A stretch of DNA of 64,000 nt, from contig NZ_CP121684.1 of the NCBI RefSeq assembly GCF_029760935.1, positions 2,418,001 through 2,482,000 of the forward strand. Reading direction: 5' to 3'. Positions 43,866-53,194 of this stretch are shown piece by piece. Origin of the DNA: Lysinibacter sp. HNR (GTDB lineage Bacteria; Actinomycetota; Actinomycetes; Actinomycetales; Microbacteriaceae). Under the pieces are notes generated by a model. The model worked only from the letters and a program-made list of their open reading frames with translations. It did no database searches and was not told the origin of the DNA. The stretch's first letter is position 1; each line of letters starts with the position of its first letter. The translations under genes and the position numbers were made by a program.

Positions 43866-45158
43866 TTAGAGAACCTCCGTGACTGTTGTGTTGGCCGCAG
43901 CGGATGTACGCCACGGCACCTCAATATTTAGGGTGGTTGGACCACCCTCGGGACTTGTTAGGCTAAAAGAGCCACCCGCGGCCGACACCCGATCACGGAT
44001 CCCTGCGAGTCCGGAAGCTCCCAGTCCCGCCTGGATACGCGCTCCTCCGATCCCGTTATCGGTGATACTTGTTCTGGCCTCCCCCTCAACGTAACGAACC
44101 TGCACCCAGCACTGACTAGCATGTGCATGCTTGTCAATATTTGTCAGGGCTTCCGCCACACTAAAGTAAATCACCGCCTCAACTTCAGGGGTCCCCCGCG
44201 CGGGTAGATCAACCGTGATGGACACGGGAACGGCGCAGCGCGCAACCAGGGCGGAGAGGGCCGCGTCCAGACCCCTATCCACGAGAATGGCCGGGTGAAT
44301 CCCCCGCGCTAGTTGTCGCAGTTCAGTGATGGCGTTCTTAGTTTCGGAGTGAGCCTGATCGATCAGAACACGAGCCTCGTCCGGGTCACGCTCAACTTTA
44401 TTCTTGGCCATGCCCAGGGTGAGCGCGACCGATACCAGCCGGGGTTGAACACCGTCGTGGAGGTCTCGCTCCACCCGCATCCTATCGCTAGCAGCCACAT
44501 TAACCGCGCTCTCCCGGGCCTCAGAAAGGTCTGACACATTCACCCGAAGCAGGTCCGCTTTGGTTGCCCCCAAGAGGGCCCGCGCCATAATCCTATCCAC
44601 CACGCCGTACACAACGACCACAAGGACGCCCACCGCGACAGAGGCAATTCCTATGAGAGGTACAACCCAGGCTGCAATCTCGATCGAGGCATAGGTGTAT
44701 AAGAGAGGCTCACCCGACCCCGCAATGGAGTGCACAACACTGCTCAGCAGAGCCCCGATCCCACCTCCCAAAAGGGTAAAACCAGCCGTTACACCTATCC
44801 AAGCAAGAAGACTACTCGCGATAATAAACCCTACTGTGCGCCAGAAGGAGGCCTGACGAAAGTCTTTCCAGAGTTGGTCGGGGACACGCTTCCATCCGGC
44901 TTTAGTGGAGAGAGCACGCGGGGTGTCTGGTATATGGATACTATACATAACCGCAGCACGGCGCCGTTCCTCGTATCCTATAAATCGCACAAGAGGAACA
45001 CACAGTGCAAAGAAAAGGAGACCAAAACCGAACAACCACACAAGAGAAACGCCAAGCACAGTGAGGACAAAGAGCAGAGTGGAGACCATCACCATAATAA
45101 AGAAATCGATGGCTAGGTCAGCCGCCGCAACAAAGGGAAATGCAAGTTTTCGTTTCAC
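43866..45158 (-). CDS. Sensor histidine kinase, HisKA_3 (NarX/DesK-like) family
   Basis: A 430-residue membrane kinase with about six hydrophobic segments in the N-terminal half (FFIMVMVSTLLFVLTVLGVSLVW, VGFIIASSLLAWIGVTAGFTLL, VPLIGIASVAVGVLVVVVYGVV among them), the HisKA_3 phosphoacceptor motif VERDLHDGVQPRLVSVAL, and a HATPase domain (EALTNIDKHAHASQ, DNGIGGARIQAGLGASGLAGIRDRV). It partners the LuxR-type regulator just downstream. The stimulus is unknown; a membrane-embedded sensor without a large outer domain suggests envelope sensing. Confidence 0.92.
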   Translation of the reverse strand: MKRKLAFPFVAAADLAIDFFIMVMVSTLLFVLTVLGVSLVWLFGFGLLFFALCVPLVRFIGYEERRRAAVMYSIHIPDTPRALSTKAGWKRVPDQLWKDFRQASFWRTVGFIIASSLLAWIGVTAGFTLLGGGIGALLSSVVHSIAGSGEPLLYTYASIEIAAWVVPLIGIASVAVGVLVVVVYGVVDRIMARALLGATKADLLRVNVSDLSEARESAVNVAASDRMRVERDLHDGVQPRLVSVALTLGMAKNKVERDPDEARVLIDQAHSETKNAITELRQLARGIHPAILVDRGLDAALSALVARCAVPVSITVDLPARGTPEVEAVIYFSVAEALTNIDKHAHASQCWVQVRYVEGEARTSITDNGIGGARIQAGLGASGLAGIRDRVSAAGGSFSLTSPEGGPTTLNIEVPWRTSAAANTTVTEVL

Positions 45159-45496
45159 ATTTTCAAAGCTACAGCGATTCCGCGCTGTTATATAGACGGT
45201 CAGCTACCCAATCCATGCGGAGGATAACCCCCTCCTGATGCGCGCAACCGAGACTGGTTAAGCCTTTGGCGCGGTAAATCGATTCCTATGTTCCACACAC
45301 CAATAGTGAGTTTGCCTGGTTCTCGCCTGCATTAACGTTTATGACAGCTTGTTGAATCACTCCCAGAACTCTCACCCGATTTAACAGGGGTTCTTAAATT
45401 TTTGTGCCCTATAATCCTATGGAGAAGGTGCTTTCGTTTTTCCTTCTGTTCTCTAACTTCTCCCTCGGGTCGAGTCAGCCGCGAAAGGAATAAAGA
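45159..45496 (+). promoter_or_regulatory. Intergenic region and leader of mgtE
   Basis: This 338-bp gap separates the divergent kinase and mgtE. TATAAT at 45410-45415 is a likely -10 for mgtE, implying an mRNA leader of about 75 nt. In it GGAGAAG (45421-45427) can pair with CTTCTCC (45458-45464). Magnesium riboswitches occur before mgtE in other bacteria, but I cannot recognise the M-box consensus here. The rest holds no gene. Confidence 0.4.
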
Positions 45497-46837
45497 GTGA
45501 GCATTGCGAGCACAACCTCGTCAATTCGTGCCGCAATCGCTGAGCGTGATCTCGACGAGGCCTCAGGCCTTCTACTCGCACAGAGCGAGAGTGATACCAC
45601 GCAGATTTTATATGATCTCCCCAGAGACTCTCGCGCAATAGCGTTCCGTTTACTTCCCAAAGAGGAGTCTCTCCGAGTCTTCGAAAGCTTCGACTCATCC
45701 TTTCAAAAAGAACTCGTTTCACTCCTGAGAGAGACCGAGGTTGCTGAGGTTTTTGAAAGCCTCGACCCCGATGCCCGGGTAGGGCTTATGGAAGAGCTAC
45801 CCGCGAAGGTCGCAAAACGCCTGATGATGCAGCTCTCCCCCACAGAGAGGGATATGACCGCGATCATCCTGGGTTATCCGGTGGGATCCGCGGGACGACG
45901 GATGACCCCCGCCTACCTCCACCTCCACCACAATGACAGCGTGAGCGAAGCACTCACAAAGGTCCGCAGAGAGCAGCCGGGTTCCACCGCCATCTACTCA
46001 ATTCCAGTGTTGGACCACGGAAGAATTGTGGTCGGGGCGGTAGAGGTGCAGGCCCTTCTCACAGCTCAAGAGGATGAACTTGTCGGATCTCTCACCGAGG
46101 CTAAGGTCTTTGCGGTAGCCGACCAAGACGCCGAGAGAGCCGCACGCGCCTGCCTCGACGCCAAGCTCTCCGCCATTCCAATTGTTGATACCGAAAACCG
46201 CCTGGTCGGGGTTCTCCCTCTCGCCGACGCCGCCCAGATTATCGACGCGGATCACACCAAAGATGCCGCCCGGGCCGGTGGAACCGAGCCGCTGCGCCGC
46301 CCCTATCTACACACCCGGGTGGTCACTCTCACCCGCTCAAGAATTGTGTGGCTCCTGGTCTTGGCCGTCTCTGCCATTCTGACGGTCAACGTGCTTGAGT
46401 TTTTCGAGACAACCTTAGAAGAGAGAGTGGCCCTCGCACTGTTTATTCCGCTCCTCACGGGCATCGGAGGAAACACCGGGTCCCAGGCGGCCACCACCGT
46501 AACCCGGGCCTTGGCCATGGGTGAAGCTCACCTCGCCGATGTGGGGCGTGTTGCGTTTAAAGAGGCCCGCACCGGGTTCCTCATGGGCTCGCTTCTGGGG
46601 CTCCTGGGGTGGGCGGTGGCCTCACTCATCTACGGCCCAGATATTGGTGCCGTGATCGGTTTGACACTCGTGGCGGTGTGTACCATGGCGGCCTCCGTGG
46701 GAGGCACCATGCCCATCATTGCCCAGTCCCTCAGGGTTGACCCGGCCGTTTTTTCCACACCCTTTATCTCAACCTTCTGTGATGCCACGGGCCTTATCAT
46801 CTACTTTAATATCGCCCGGGCTATACTAAACCTCTAG
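45497..46837 (+). CDS. mgtE: Magnesium transporter MgtE
   Basis: A 446-residue magnesium channel. The N-terminal helical superhelix domain (DLPRDSRAIAFRLLPKEESLRVFESF, LMEELPAKVAKRLM) is followed by a CBS pair (about 140-255), a plug linker and five transmembrane helices starting with RIVWLLVLAVSAILTVNVLEFFE; the pore segment PLLTGIGGNTGSQAATTVTRALAMGE is intact. The cytosolic domain gates the pore by sensing magnesium. The GTG at 45497 has AAAGGA upstream. Confidence 0.94.
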   Translation: MSIASTTSSIRAAIAERDLDEASGLLLAQSESDTTQILYDLPRDSRAIAFRLLPKEESLRVFESFDSSFQKELVSLLRETEVAEVFESLDPDARVGLMEELPAKVAKRLMMQLSPTERDMTAIILGYPVGSAGRRMTPAYLHLHHNDSVSEALTKVRREQPGSTAIYSIPVLDHGRIVVGAVEVQALLTAQEDELVGSLTEAKVFAVADQDAERAARACLDAKLSAIPIVDTENRLVGVLPLADAAQIIDADHTKDAARAGGTEPLRRPYLHTRVVTLTRSRIVWLLVLAVSAILTVNVLEFFETTLEERVALALFIPLLTGIGGNTGSQAATTVTRALAMGEAHLADVGRVAFKEARTGFLMGSLLGLLGWAVASLIYGPDIGAVIGLTLVAVCTMAASVGGTMPIIAQSLRVDPAVFSTPFISTFCDATGLIIYFNIARAILNL

Positions 46838-46999
46838 GGTTCAAAATTCTTATTATTCCCGCTCTCTTTCAGCAGCGCTTCTGAAATACAGCAATTTTGC
46901 ACGCCTCCACTGGGTTTTTAAGTGAAAGCTTCATTAAAACTCGGTGGGAATCCCTGACCAACCAAGCCGAAAAACCCGTAAGAGACTACCTTTAACACT

Positions 47000-48787
47000 A
47001 TGACCCTTCCCGATATGCCCACGTCCACTCCCGAAGATGGAAACAACGCCACACAGACCTTCTCCGAACTCGGACTTGATGGCGGGGTGCTCAAGGCACT
47101 TAAAGACGTGGGATACGAAATCCCCTCTGCAATCCAAGCCGCAACAATCCCTCCCCTTCTCGAGGGTCGAGACGTGGTGGGGCTCGCCCAAACAGGAACG
47201 GGTAAAACTGCTGCTTTTGCACTCCCCATCCTCGCCCGCCTTGATGCCTCCCAGAAGACCCCGCAGGCACTCGTGCTGGCGCCCACCCGCGAGCTAGCCC
47301 TGCAGGTATGTGAGGCCTTTGAACGTTACGCCTCACACCTTCGTGGTGTGCGGGTACTCCCCGTCTACGGTGGTCAGGGATACGGCGTGCAACTCTCTGC
47401 CCTGCGCCGCGGGGTGCACGTCGTGGTGGGAACGCCGGGACGAATCATGGATCACCTCGACAAGGGCACACTCGACCTCTCCGAGCTCAAGTACCTCGTT
47501 CTCGATGAGGCCGACGAGATGCTCAAGATGGGGTTCGCCGAAGACGTTGAGACGATCCTCGCCGAGACCCCCGAGGAGAAGCAGGTGGCGCTTTTCTCCG
47601 CCACCATGCCCACACAGATTCGACGCATCTCGGCAAAATATCTTCGGGAGCCCGAAGAGATCACGGTTAAAAACAAGACCACCACCTCTGCAAACATCAC
47701 CCAGCGCTACCTCATGGTTTCGTATCCGCAGAAGGTTGATGCGCTCACTCGCATTCTTGAGGTGGAAAATTTTGATGGAACCATCGTTTTTGTTCGTACA
47801 AAGAACGAGACAGAAACGCTGGCCGAGAAGCTTCGCGCCCGGGGGTACTCCGCAATGGCTATCAACGGAGATGTTGCCCAGGTGCAGCGCGAGCGCACCG
47901 TCAACCAGCTTAAAGACGGTAAACTCGACATTCTGGTCGCCACGGATGTGGCCGCTCGCGGTCTTGACGTTGAGCGAATCAGCCACGTTATCAACTACGA
48001 TATCCCCATCGATACCGAATCGTATGTGCACCGAATCGGGCGCACGGGACGCGCCGGGCGCACGGGTGACGCCATTAGCTTTGTGACACCACGTGAGAGG
48101 CGGCTGCTGCACGCCATTGAGAAAGCTACCCGTCAACCGCTCACGCAGATGCAGCTTCCCAGCGTGGAAGACGTGAATGCCACCCGGCTCACCCGTTTTG
48201 ACGACGCCATCACCGCTGCCCTTGAAAGCACGGAGCGTATCAACGAGTTTCGCAATATTATCGGTCACTACGTTGAACACCACGACGTTCCCGAGGCCGA
48301 TGTCGCGGCGGCGCTTGCTCTTGTGGCCCAGGGTGAAACCCCGCTGCTACTCTCGGCAGAAGATGAGCGCAGGGATCGCCGTGAGCGTGAGCATCTCGCG
48401 CGCGACTCACGCTCACGTGAGGGACGGACAAACCGGGAAGAGCGCACCGGACGTGGCGAGCGACCCGCTCGGCGGGGGCGTCCCGGCAGCCAACCCATGG
48501 AGTCTTACCGTATTGCTGTGGGCAAGCGGCATCGGGTCGAACCTCGCCAGATTGTGGGGGCACTCGCTAATGAGGGTGATTTAAATCGCGAAGACTTTGG
48601 TGCGATTATCATTCGCTCCGATTTCTCGCTGGTGGATCTCCCCGCTAACCTTCCCCACGAGGTGTTCGATAAGCTCAGAGATACCCGCATCAGCGGAAAG
48701 TTGATTGACATCCGCCCTGATCGGGGAAAATCTCCGCGCGGTGGTAAGGGCGAATCCCGCCCCACGCGTAAACCACGCCACAAGTAA
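47000..48787 (+). CDS. DEAD-box RNA helicase (DeaD/CsdA-like)
   Basis: A 595-residue ATP-dependent RNA helicase for ribosome assembly and RNA turnover, often cold-induced. Motifs: Q-motif FSELGLDGGVLKALKDVGYEIPSAIQ, Walker A AQTGTGKT, PTRELALQ, GTPGRIMDHL, DEAD in VLDEADEML, SAT, and HRIGRTGRAGRTG. After the core is a basic, Arg/Glu-rich linker (residues about 455-495), then a DbpA-type RNA-binding domain (YRIAVGKRHRVEPRQIVGALANEG) and a basic tail. It stands alone. Confidence 0.94.
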   Translation: MTLPDMPTSTPEDGNNATQTFSELGLDGGVLKALKDVGYEIPSAIQAATIPPLLEGRDVVGLAQTGTGKTAAFALPILARLDASQKTPQALVLAPTRELALQVCEAFERYASHLRGVRVLPVYGGQGYGVQLSALRRGVHVVVGTPGRIMDHLDKGTLDLSELKYLVLDEADEMLKMGFAEDVETILAETPEEKQVALFSATMPTQIRRISAKYLREPEEITVKNKTTTSANITQRYLMVSYPQKVDALTRILEVENFDGTIVFVRTKNETETLAEKLRARGYSAMAINGDVAQVQRERTVNQLKDGKLDILVATDVAARGLDVERISHVINYDIPIDTESYVHRIGRTGRAGRTGDAISFVTPRERRLLHAIEKATRQPLTQMQLPSVEDVNATRLTRFDDAITAALESTERINEFRNIIGHYVEHHDVPEADVAAALALVAQGETPLLLSAEDERRDRREREHLARDSRSREGRTNREERTGRGERPARRGRPGSQPMESYRIAVGKRHRVEPRQIVGALANEGDLNREDFGAIIIRSDFSLVDLPANLPHEVFDKLRDTRISGKLIDIRPDRGKSPRGGKGESRPTRKPRHK

Positions 48788-48913
48788 CCGGTTTCACACG
48801 GGAGTTTATTCGGGGGCAGATACGGCCCATGCGCCATTTTTAGTCGTGAGAGAAGAAAAATTCTAGGTCTCGCGACAATTGTTTCTGACCCTAATATACG
48901 CCATACTGGGCCA

Positions 48914-50371
48914 ATGGATTTTAATAGCATTATTTCATCAGCCGGTGACAACCTGTGGTCCTGGCTCGTTTTGCCTATTCTTGCCGTGTTGGGCATCTAC
49001 TTCACGGTGCGCTCGGGAGTAGTGCAGTTCCGGCTCATTCCAGAGATGTTCCGTACCCTTACAAATAAGACTCCCCGCGACGACCAGGGAAAACCACAGT
49101 CTATTTCAGCATTTCAAGCGTTTAGCATCTCGGCGGCCTCTCGCGTGGGTGTCGGCAACATTGCTGGAGTGGGAACGGCCATAGCGATCGGGGGTCCCGG
49201 CGCTATTTTCTGGATGTGGCTCATGGCCTTTGTGGGAGGCGCTTCAAGCTTTGTTGAGTCCTCCCTCGGCCAGCTCTTTAAGGTGCGAGACTCTAACGGG
49301 TTTCGCGGGGGTCCTGCCTACTACATGCAGCACGGACTCAAAGCCCGCTGGATGGGCATCGTCTTTGCTGTCATCCTCATTGCCTGCTTCCCCTTTGCCT
49401 TCAGCTCCCTCCAGGCAAACACCATCAGCGCCACCCTCTCCTCAAGCTTTGGCGGAGAAATTGAGTGGCTACCGGTCGTTGTCGGAGTGGTTGTGGCAGC
49501 CCTCACCGCCCTGGTTGTGTTTGGTGGAATCCGGCGCATCGCTCACGTAACCCAGGCGATGGTCCCCCTGATGGCTCTGCTCTATCTACTTGCGGGCCTC
49601 CTGGTCGTGGGGATGAATATTGAGCAGCTACCCACGGTGTTCGCATCGATCTTCACCCAGGCGTTCGGGATGAACGAGGTTATTGGGGCAACGCTCGGAA
49701 CGATCATTATGACCGGTGTAAAACGAGGCATGTTCTCTAACGAGGCAGGCCTCGGATCTGCTCCGAACGCGGGTGCAAGCGCAGCCGTCACCCACCCGGT
49801 GAAACAGGGTCTGGTACAGACCCTGGGCGTGTACTTTGATACATTTCTGATCTGCACCATTACGGCTTTTATTATTCTGGTCTCCACACCGGATCTTGCG
49901 GGTGCCAACCGAGGGATTACTCTCACGCAGACCGCGTTGGTCGGCAATCTTGGAGAGTGGTCCAACATCCTCTTGAGCGTCGTTATCTTTCTCCTGGCCT
50001 TTAGCTCAATTCTCGGAAATTACTACTATGGTCAGGCGAATATTGAGTTTATCTCAGGCAGTAAAAACCTCCTGCGCGGCTACCGGGGTCTGGTTGTTAT
50101 TGCAACTTTCCTGGGCTCAATCGCCTCTGCCGACCTTATCTGGAACACAGCCGACGGCATCATGGGACTCATGGCCCTGGTCAACCTCATCGCAATCGGA
50201 CTGCTTTCCGGAGTTGCCTTCAAGCTGCTGCGCGACTACACCCAGCAGCGCAAAGAGGGGCGAGACCCCGTGTTCACCAGGGATAGGCTCCCCGGGGTAA
50301 CGGGAATCCACTGCTGGGAAAACGAGCAGAGCGTCACTGGCCCGTTACTGATAGTACCTAAAAGCAAATAG
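48914..50371 (+). CDS. Sodium:alanine/glycine symporter, AGCS family (intact copy)
   Basis: A 485-residue membrane transporter with about 11 helices. Family landmarks: VRSGVVQFRLIPEMFRTL, SRVGVGNIAGVGTAIAIGGPGAIFWMW, FRGGPAYYMQHGLKARW and NEAGLGSAPNAGASAAVTHPVKQGL. The family imports alanine or glycine with sodium. The 34 bases before the ATG (TTGTTTCTGACCC and onward) are repeated almost unchanged before a second, broken copy downstream. No ribosome site is present, so the transcript may be leaderless. Confidence 0.94.
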   Translation: MDFNSIISSAGDNLWSWLVLPILAVLGIYFTVRSGVVQFRLIPEMFRTLTNKTPRDDQGKPQSISAFQAFSISAASRVGVGNIAGVGTAIAIGGPGAIFWMWLMAFVGGASSFVESSLGQLFKVRDSNGFRGGPAYYMQHGLKARWMGIVFAVILIACFPFAFSSLQANTISATLSSSFGGEIEWLPVVVGVVVAALTALVVFGGIRRIAHVTQAMVPLMALLYLLAGLLVVGMNIEQLPTVFASIFTQAFGMNEVIGATLGTIIMTGVKRGMFSNEAGLGSAPNAGASAAVTHPVKQGLVQTLGVYFDTFLICTITAFIILVSTPDLAGANRGITLTQTALVGNLGEWSNILLSVVIFLLAFSSILGNYYYGQANIEFISGSKNLLRGYRGLVVIATFLGSIASADLIWNTADGIMGLMALVNLIAIGLLSGVAFKLLRDYTQQRKEGRDPVFTRDRLPGVTGIHCWENEQSVTGPLLIVPKSK

Positions 50372-50495
50372 ACAACGGACCAAAAGTAGGGCCAGGAGCA
50401 TTATTAGCTAGGTAATTCTTACTTTAAAGCAACGTTTAAAAGTAAAAATCTTAAAATAAATTGTTTCTGACCCTAATATACGCCATACTGGGCGA

Positions 50496-51717
50496 ATGGA
50501 TCTTAACGCGTTTATTTTGTCTACCGGAGACAGCTTATGGACTTGGATTGTCTTACCGGTTCTTGCATCATTGGGAATCTATTTCACAGTACGTTCGGGA
50601 GCAGTGCAGCTCAGGTTGATTCCCGATATGTTCCGCACTCTCACCAACAAAACACCCCGCAATGAAGAGGGAAAACCACAGTCGGTTTCAGCGTTTCAAG
50701 CATTCACTGTCTCGGCGGCCTCCCGCGTCGGCGTAGGCAACATCGCGGGCGTAGGAACGGCCATCGCAATCGGAGGAGCAGGGTCGATCTTCTGGATGTG
50801 GCTCATGGCCTTTATCGCGGGTGCCGCCAGCTTTGTGGAGTCCTCGCTCGGCCAGCTCTTTAAAGTGAAAGACGCTAACGGATTCCGTGGAGGACCCGCA
50901 TACTACATGCAGCACGGACTCAAAGCCCGCTGGCTGGGCATCCTCTTTGCTGTCGTCCTGATCATCTGCTTCCCCTTCGCCATCAGCTCGCTTCAGGCCA
51001 ACACGATTAGCGTCACCGTCTCTGCAAGCTTTGGCGACGAAATCGGGTGGATACCACCCGCTGTAGGCATCTTCGTTGCCGTCTGCACCGCCCTCGTTGT
51101 ATTTGGTGGCATTCGGCGCATCGCCCACGTAGCCCAGGCGATGGTTCCGCTCATGGCCCTCGTCTACCTACTCGTAGGGCTCGTGATCGTGGGCATGAAC
51201 ATCGAGAGACTACCCGAAGCGTTTATCTCAATCTTCACCCAGGCGTTTGGTTTTAACGAGGTTGTTGGCGCGGCACTCGGCATGATCATCATGACGGGCG
51301 TCAAACGCGGTATGTTCTCAAACGAGGCCGGCCTCCCTGGGCCTCTACTACTACGGCGAAGCAAACATTGAGTTCATCTCAACCAACAAAAATCTACTCC
51401 TCTGGTACAGAATCCTGGCGGTGGTCGCCACCTTCCTGGGATCCATCGGCTCGGCAGAAATCATCTGGAACGCCGCCGACGGCATCATGGGCATTATGGC
51501 ACTGATTAACCTCATAGCGATCGGCCTGCTCTCTGGGATCGCGTTCAAACTGCTACGCGACTATACTCAGCAGCGCAAAGAAGGACGAGACCCCGTATTT
51601 ACCAGAGATAAGCTCCCCGGGGTAACGGGAATCCACTGCTGGGAAAACGAGCGCAGTGTCACCGGGCAGGTGCCTCAGGCAAGCCCGACGGTACAGGTCG
51701 GTTCCGTTCGTCACTGA
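50496..51717 (+). pseudogene. Second AGCS symporter copy, broken by internal deletion
   Basis: A near-identical paralogue of the upstream symporter. It is intact to NEAGL, then reads PGPLLLRRSKH and stops at 51371. The missing part corresponds to about 95 codons of copy 1 (from GSAPNAGAS to FSSILGN). The frame resumes about 51340 as LGLYYYGEANIEFIS and runs to the normal C-terminus at 51717 (RKEGRDPVFTRDKLPG). The deletion both removed membrane helices and shifted the frame, so no full transporter can be made. The C-terminal part otherwise stays open, so the deletion is probably recent. Confidence 0.9.
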
Positions 51718-51725
51718 TCGTCACA

Positions 51726-51764
51726 GCCCCGCCCGGTGGCCATCAAAAAAACACCGGGTGGGGC
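51726..51764. terminator. Hairpin downstream of the AGCS pseudogene
   Basis: GCCCCGCCCGGTG pairs with CACCGGGTGGGGC over 13 bp (one G-T) around an A-rich loop. It lies 8 bp after the pseudogene stop. Confidence 0.75.
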
Positions 51765-51873
51765 ATCCGCTCCTTATAAAACAACCAGTCGAAGCACACA
51801 ATTAAGAAAATTCTGCCACAAGAAAAGTAACCCTGGTGAATTCCTGATTAACTGCTTGATCAGGTTTTTACGG

Positions 51874-51946
51874 GGCCGACTGCGGGACTCGAACCCGCAA
51901 CCTACGCTTTACAAGAGCGTTGCGCTACCAATTGCGCCAAGTCGGC
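51874..51946 (-). tRNA. tRNA-Thr (anticodon UGU, reads ACA)
   Basis: Cloverleaf of 73 nt: acceptor GCCGACT/AGTCGGC, D-stem GCGC/GCGC, anticodon stem ACGCT/AGCGT with loop CTTGTAA (anticodon UGU), T-arm GCGGG-TTCGAGT-CCCGC. CCA is not encoded. The discriminator base reads C, unusual for tRNA-Thr. A short CCTGAT/ATCAGG hairpin with T5 lies at 51843-51869 beside it. Confidence 0.94.
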
Positions 51947-51985
51947 TCATCTGCAAGAAGCAGACACTACAGTCTAGCGTAAAGA

Positions 51986-52029
51986 AAAACCCTCCGCACG
52001 TTGAAACGTGTATACGTGCGGAGGGTTTT
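51986..52029. terminator. Strong bidirectional terminator between DsbA-like gene and tRNA-Thr
   Basis: AAAACCCTCCGCACGT pairs with ACGTGCGGAGGGTTTT over 16 perfect base pairs. It has T or A runs on both sides and lies 13 bp past the DsbA-like stop. Confidence 0.88.
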
Positions 52030-52041
52030 GATGATCTTAAC

Positions 52042-52950
52042 TTATTCGTTTGTTCCCTGGTTGTTTGTTCCCTGGTCTGCGGGAGTTTCAGCCATAAAGC
52101 TGAGCAGGAAGTTCTGGAAAGCCGCTCCGTCGCCGGGGGCACCCCTGTACTGCTCACCGTTCACAAGAACAGTGGGTGTTCCCGTGACCTTCTCGAGTTC
52201 GGTGTTGGGAAGAGGTCCGCTGAGGGCGCTCTCCGACACCCGGGAGATAAAGGAGGAGAACTGCCTGTTTGTCACGCACGAGCGCATTTCTTGGTCCACG
52301 TTCACACCGGATTCCGACATCTGTTCGAGTAGCTCATCGTCGGTCAAACCCCGGGTACCCTCCGCGGGCTGCACCCCCTCGCTCAGCAGGCGAGTGTGGA
52401 AATCAAGGCCCGCCTCCGGCTGCAGATCGGCAACACAGGCAAAAGCGTTTGCGGCACGGGTAGAGTAGCGGCTGCCCATCGATTGAGCGTCCAGTACGGC
52501 AAGTGGCCGAAGTTCGAGGGTTATCTCGCCGCTCCCAGCCATGTTCTCGAGCAGCGTGGCATTGGCTTGATCAAATTGCCCGCAGTATGGGCAGATGTAA
52601 TCTGTGTACACCACAACGTCAACGGGACCGGTGGTGCGATCCGGCTCGGGTGTAATGGCCTTATCGTCAGGTTGAAGAGCAACCGTGTTCTCAACCTGTA
52701 GATCCTGCCCCACTACAAGACCGTAGCTTGCCATGTTTGCGGGTCCGGGCCCCGGAGGCTGTACAGCCTGAACGATTAAGAGGGTAACAGCCGTAGCAAT
52801 TCCCAGAAGGACAACAGCCACACCCCCCTGCAGAAAGAGGCGATTACGCTTTTCTTTTTTCTTCTGCTTTTCGCGCGTGACACGTGCCTGCTCACGCGCC
52901 TGTTCGCGACGTTCATTCTTAGTTACCCGGCCCTGCTTGCCATCTGCCAT
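52042..52950 (-). CDS. Membrane-anchored DsbA-like thiol-disulfide oxidoreductase
   Basis: A 302-residue protein with a highly charged cytoplasmic N-terminus (TKNERREQAREQARVTREKQKKKEKR, a likely coiled coil), one membrane helix (LFLQGGVAVVLLGIATAVTLLIVQAV) and an extracytoplasmic DsbA/thioredoxin_4 domain with active site CPYC in YTDYICPYCGQF and cis-Pro in GTPTVLVNG. It should catalyse disulfide exchange in exported proteins. The C-terminus has a short repeat (DQGTNNQGTN). A second DsbA-like gene lies at 60.9 kb. Confidence 0.9.
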   Translation of the reverse strand: MADGKQGRVTKNERREQAREQARVTREKQKKKEKRNRLFLQGGVAVVLLGIATAVTLLIVQAVQPPGPGPANMASYGLVVGQDLQVENTVALQPDDKAITPEPDRTTGPVDVVVYTDYICPYCGQFDQANATLLENMAGSGEITLELRPLAVLDAQSMGSRYSTRAANAFACVADLQPEAGLDFHTRLLSEGVQPAEGTRGLTDDELLEQMSESGVNVDQEMRSCVTNRQFSSFISRVSESALSGPLPNTELEKVTGTPTVLVNGEQYRGAPGDGAAFQNFLLSFMAETPADQGTNNQGTNE

Positions 52951-53194
52951 GACTATTAAGATCTCCGTGTTTTAAATGGGGAATTGTGACTGGTGCACAC
53001 AGCAGCATCACCAATACGAATGATGCAACACAGCAATTTTAGTCTTCAAGTATGGTAAATGGCCAACGCTCAGCAGAATACAAGGAGATTCATAGCGGAT
53101 TTGATGACGTATACTTGATGATGGCGGCAAAGATGTCGTCAATATTCATTCACTACGGATCGTCCGGCACGTACCTGCCGGTGAAGGAGAAAAA

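Noticed and set aside
45180..45496. M-box magnesium riboswitch before mgtE
   Set aside because: I could not recognise the conserved core, and the inferred leader is too short.
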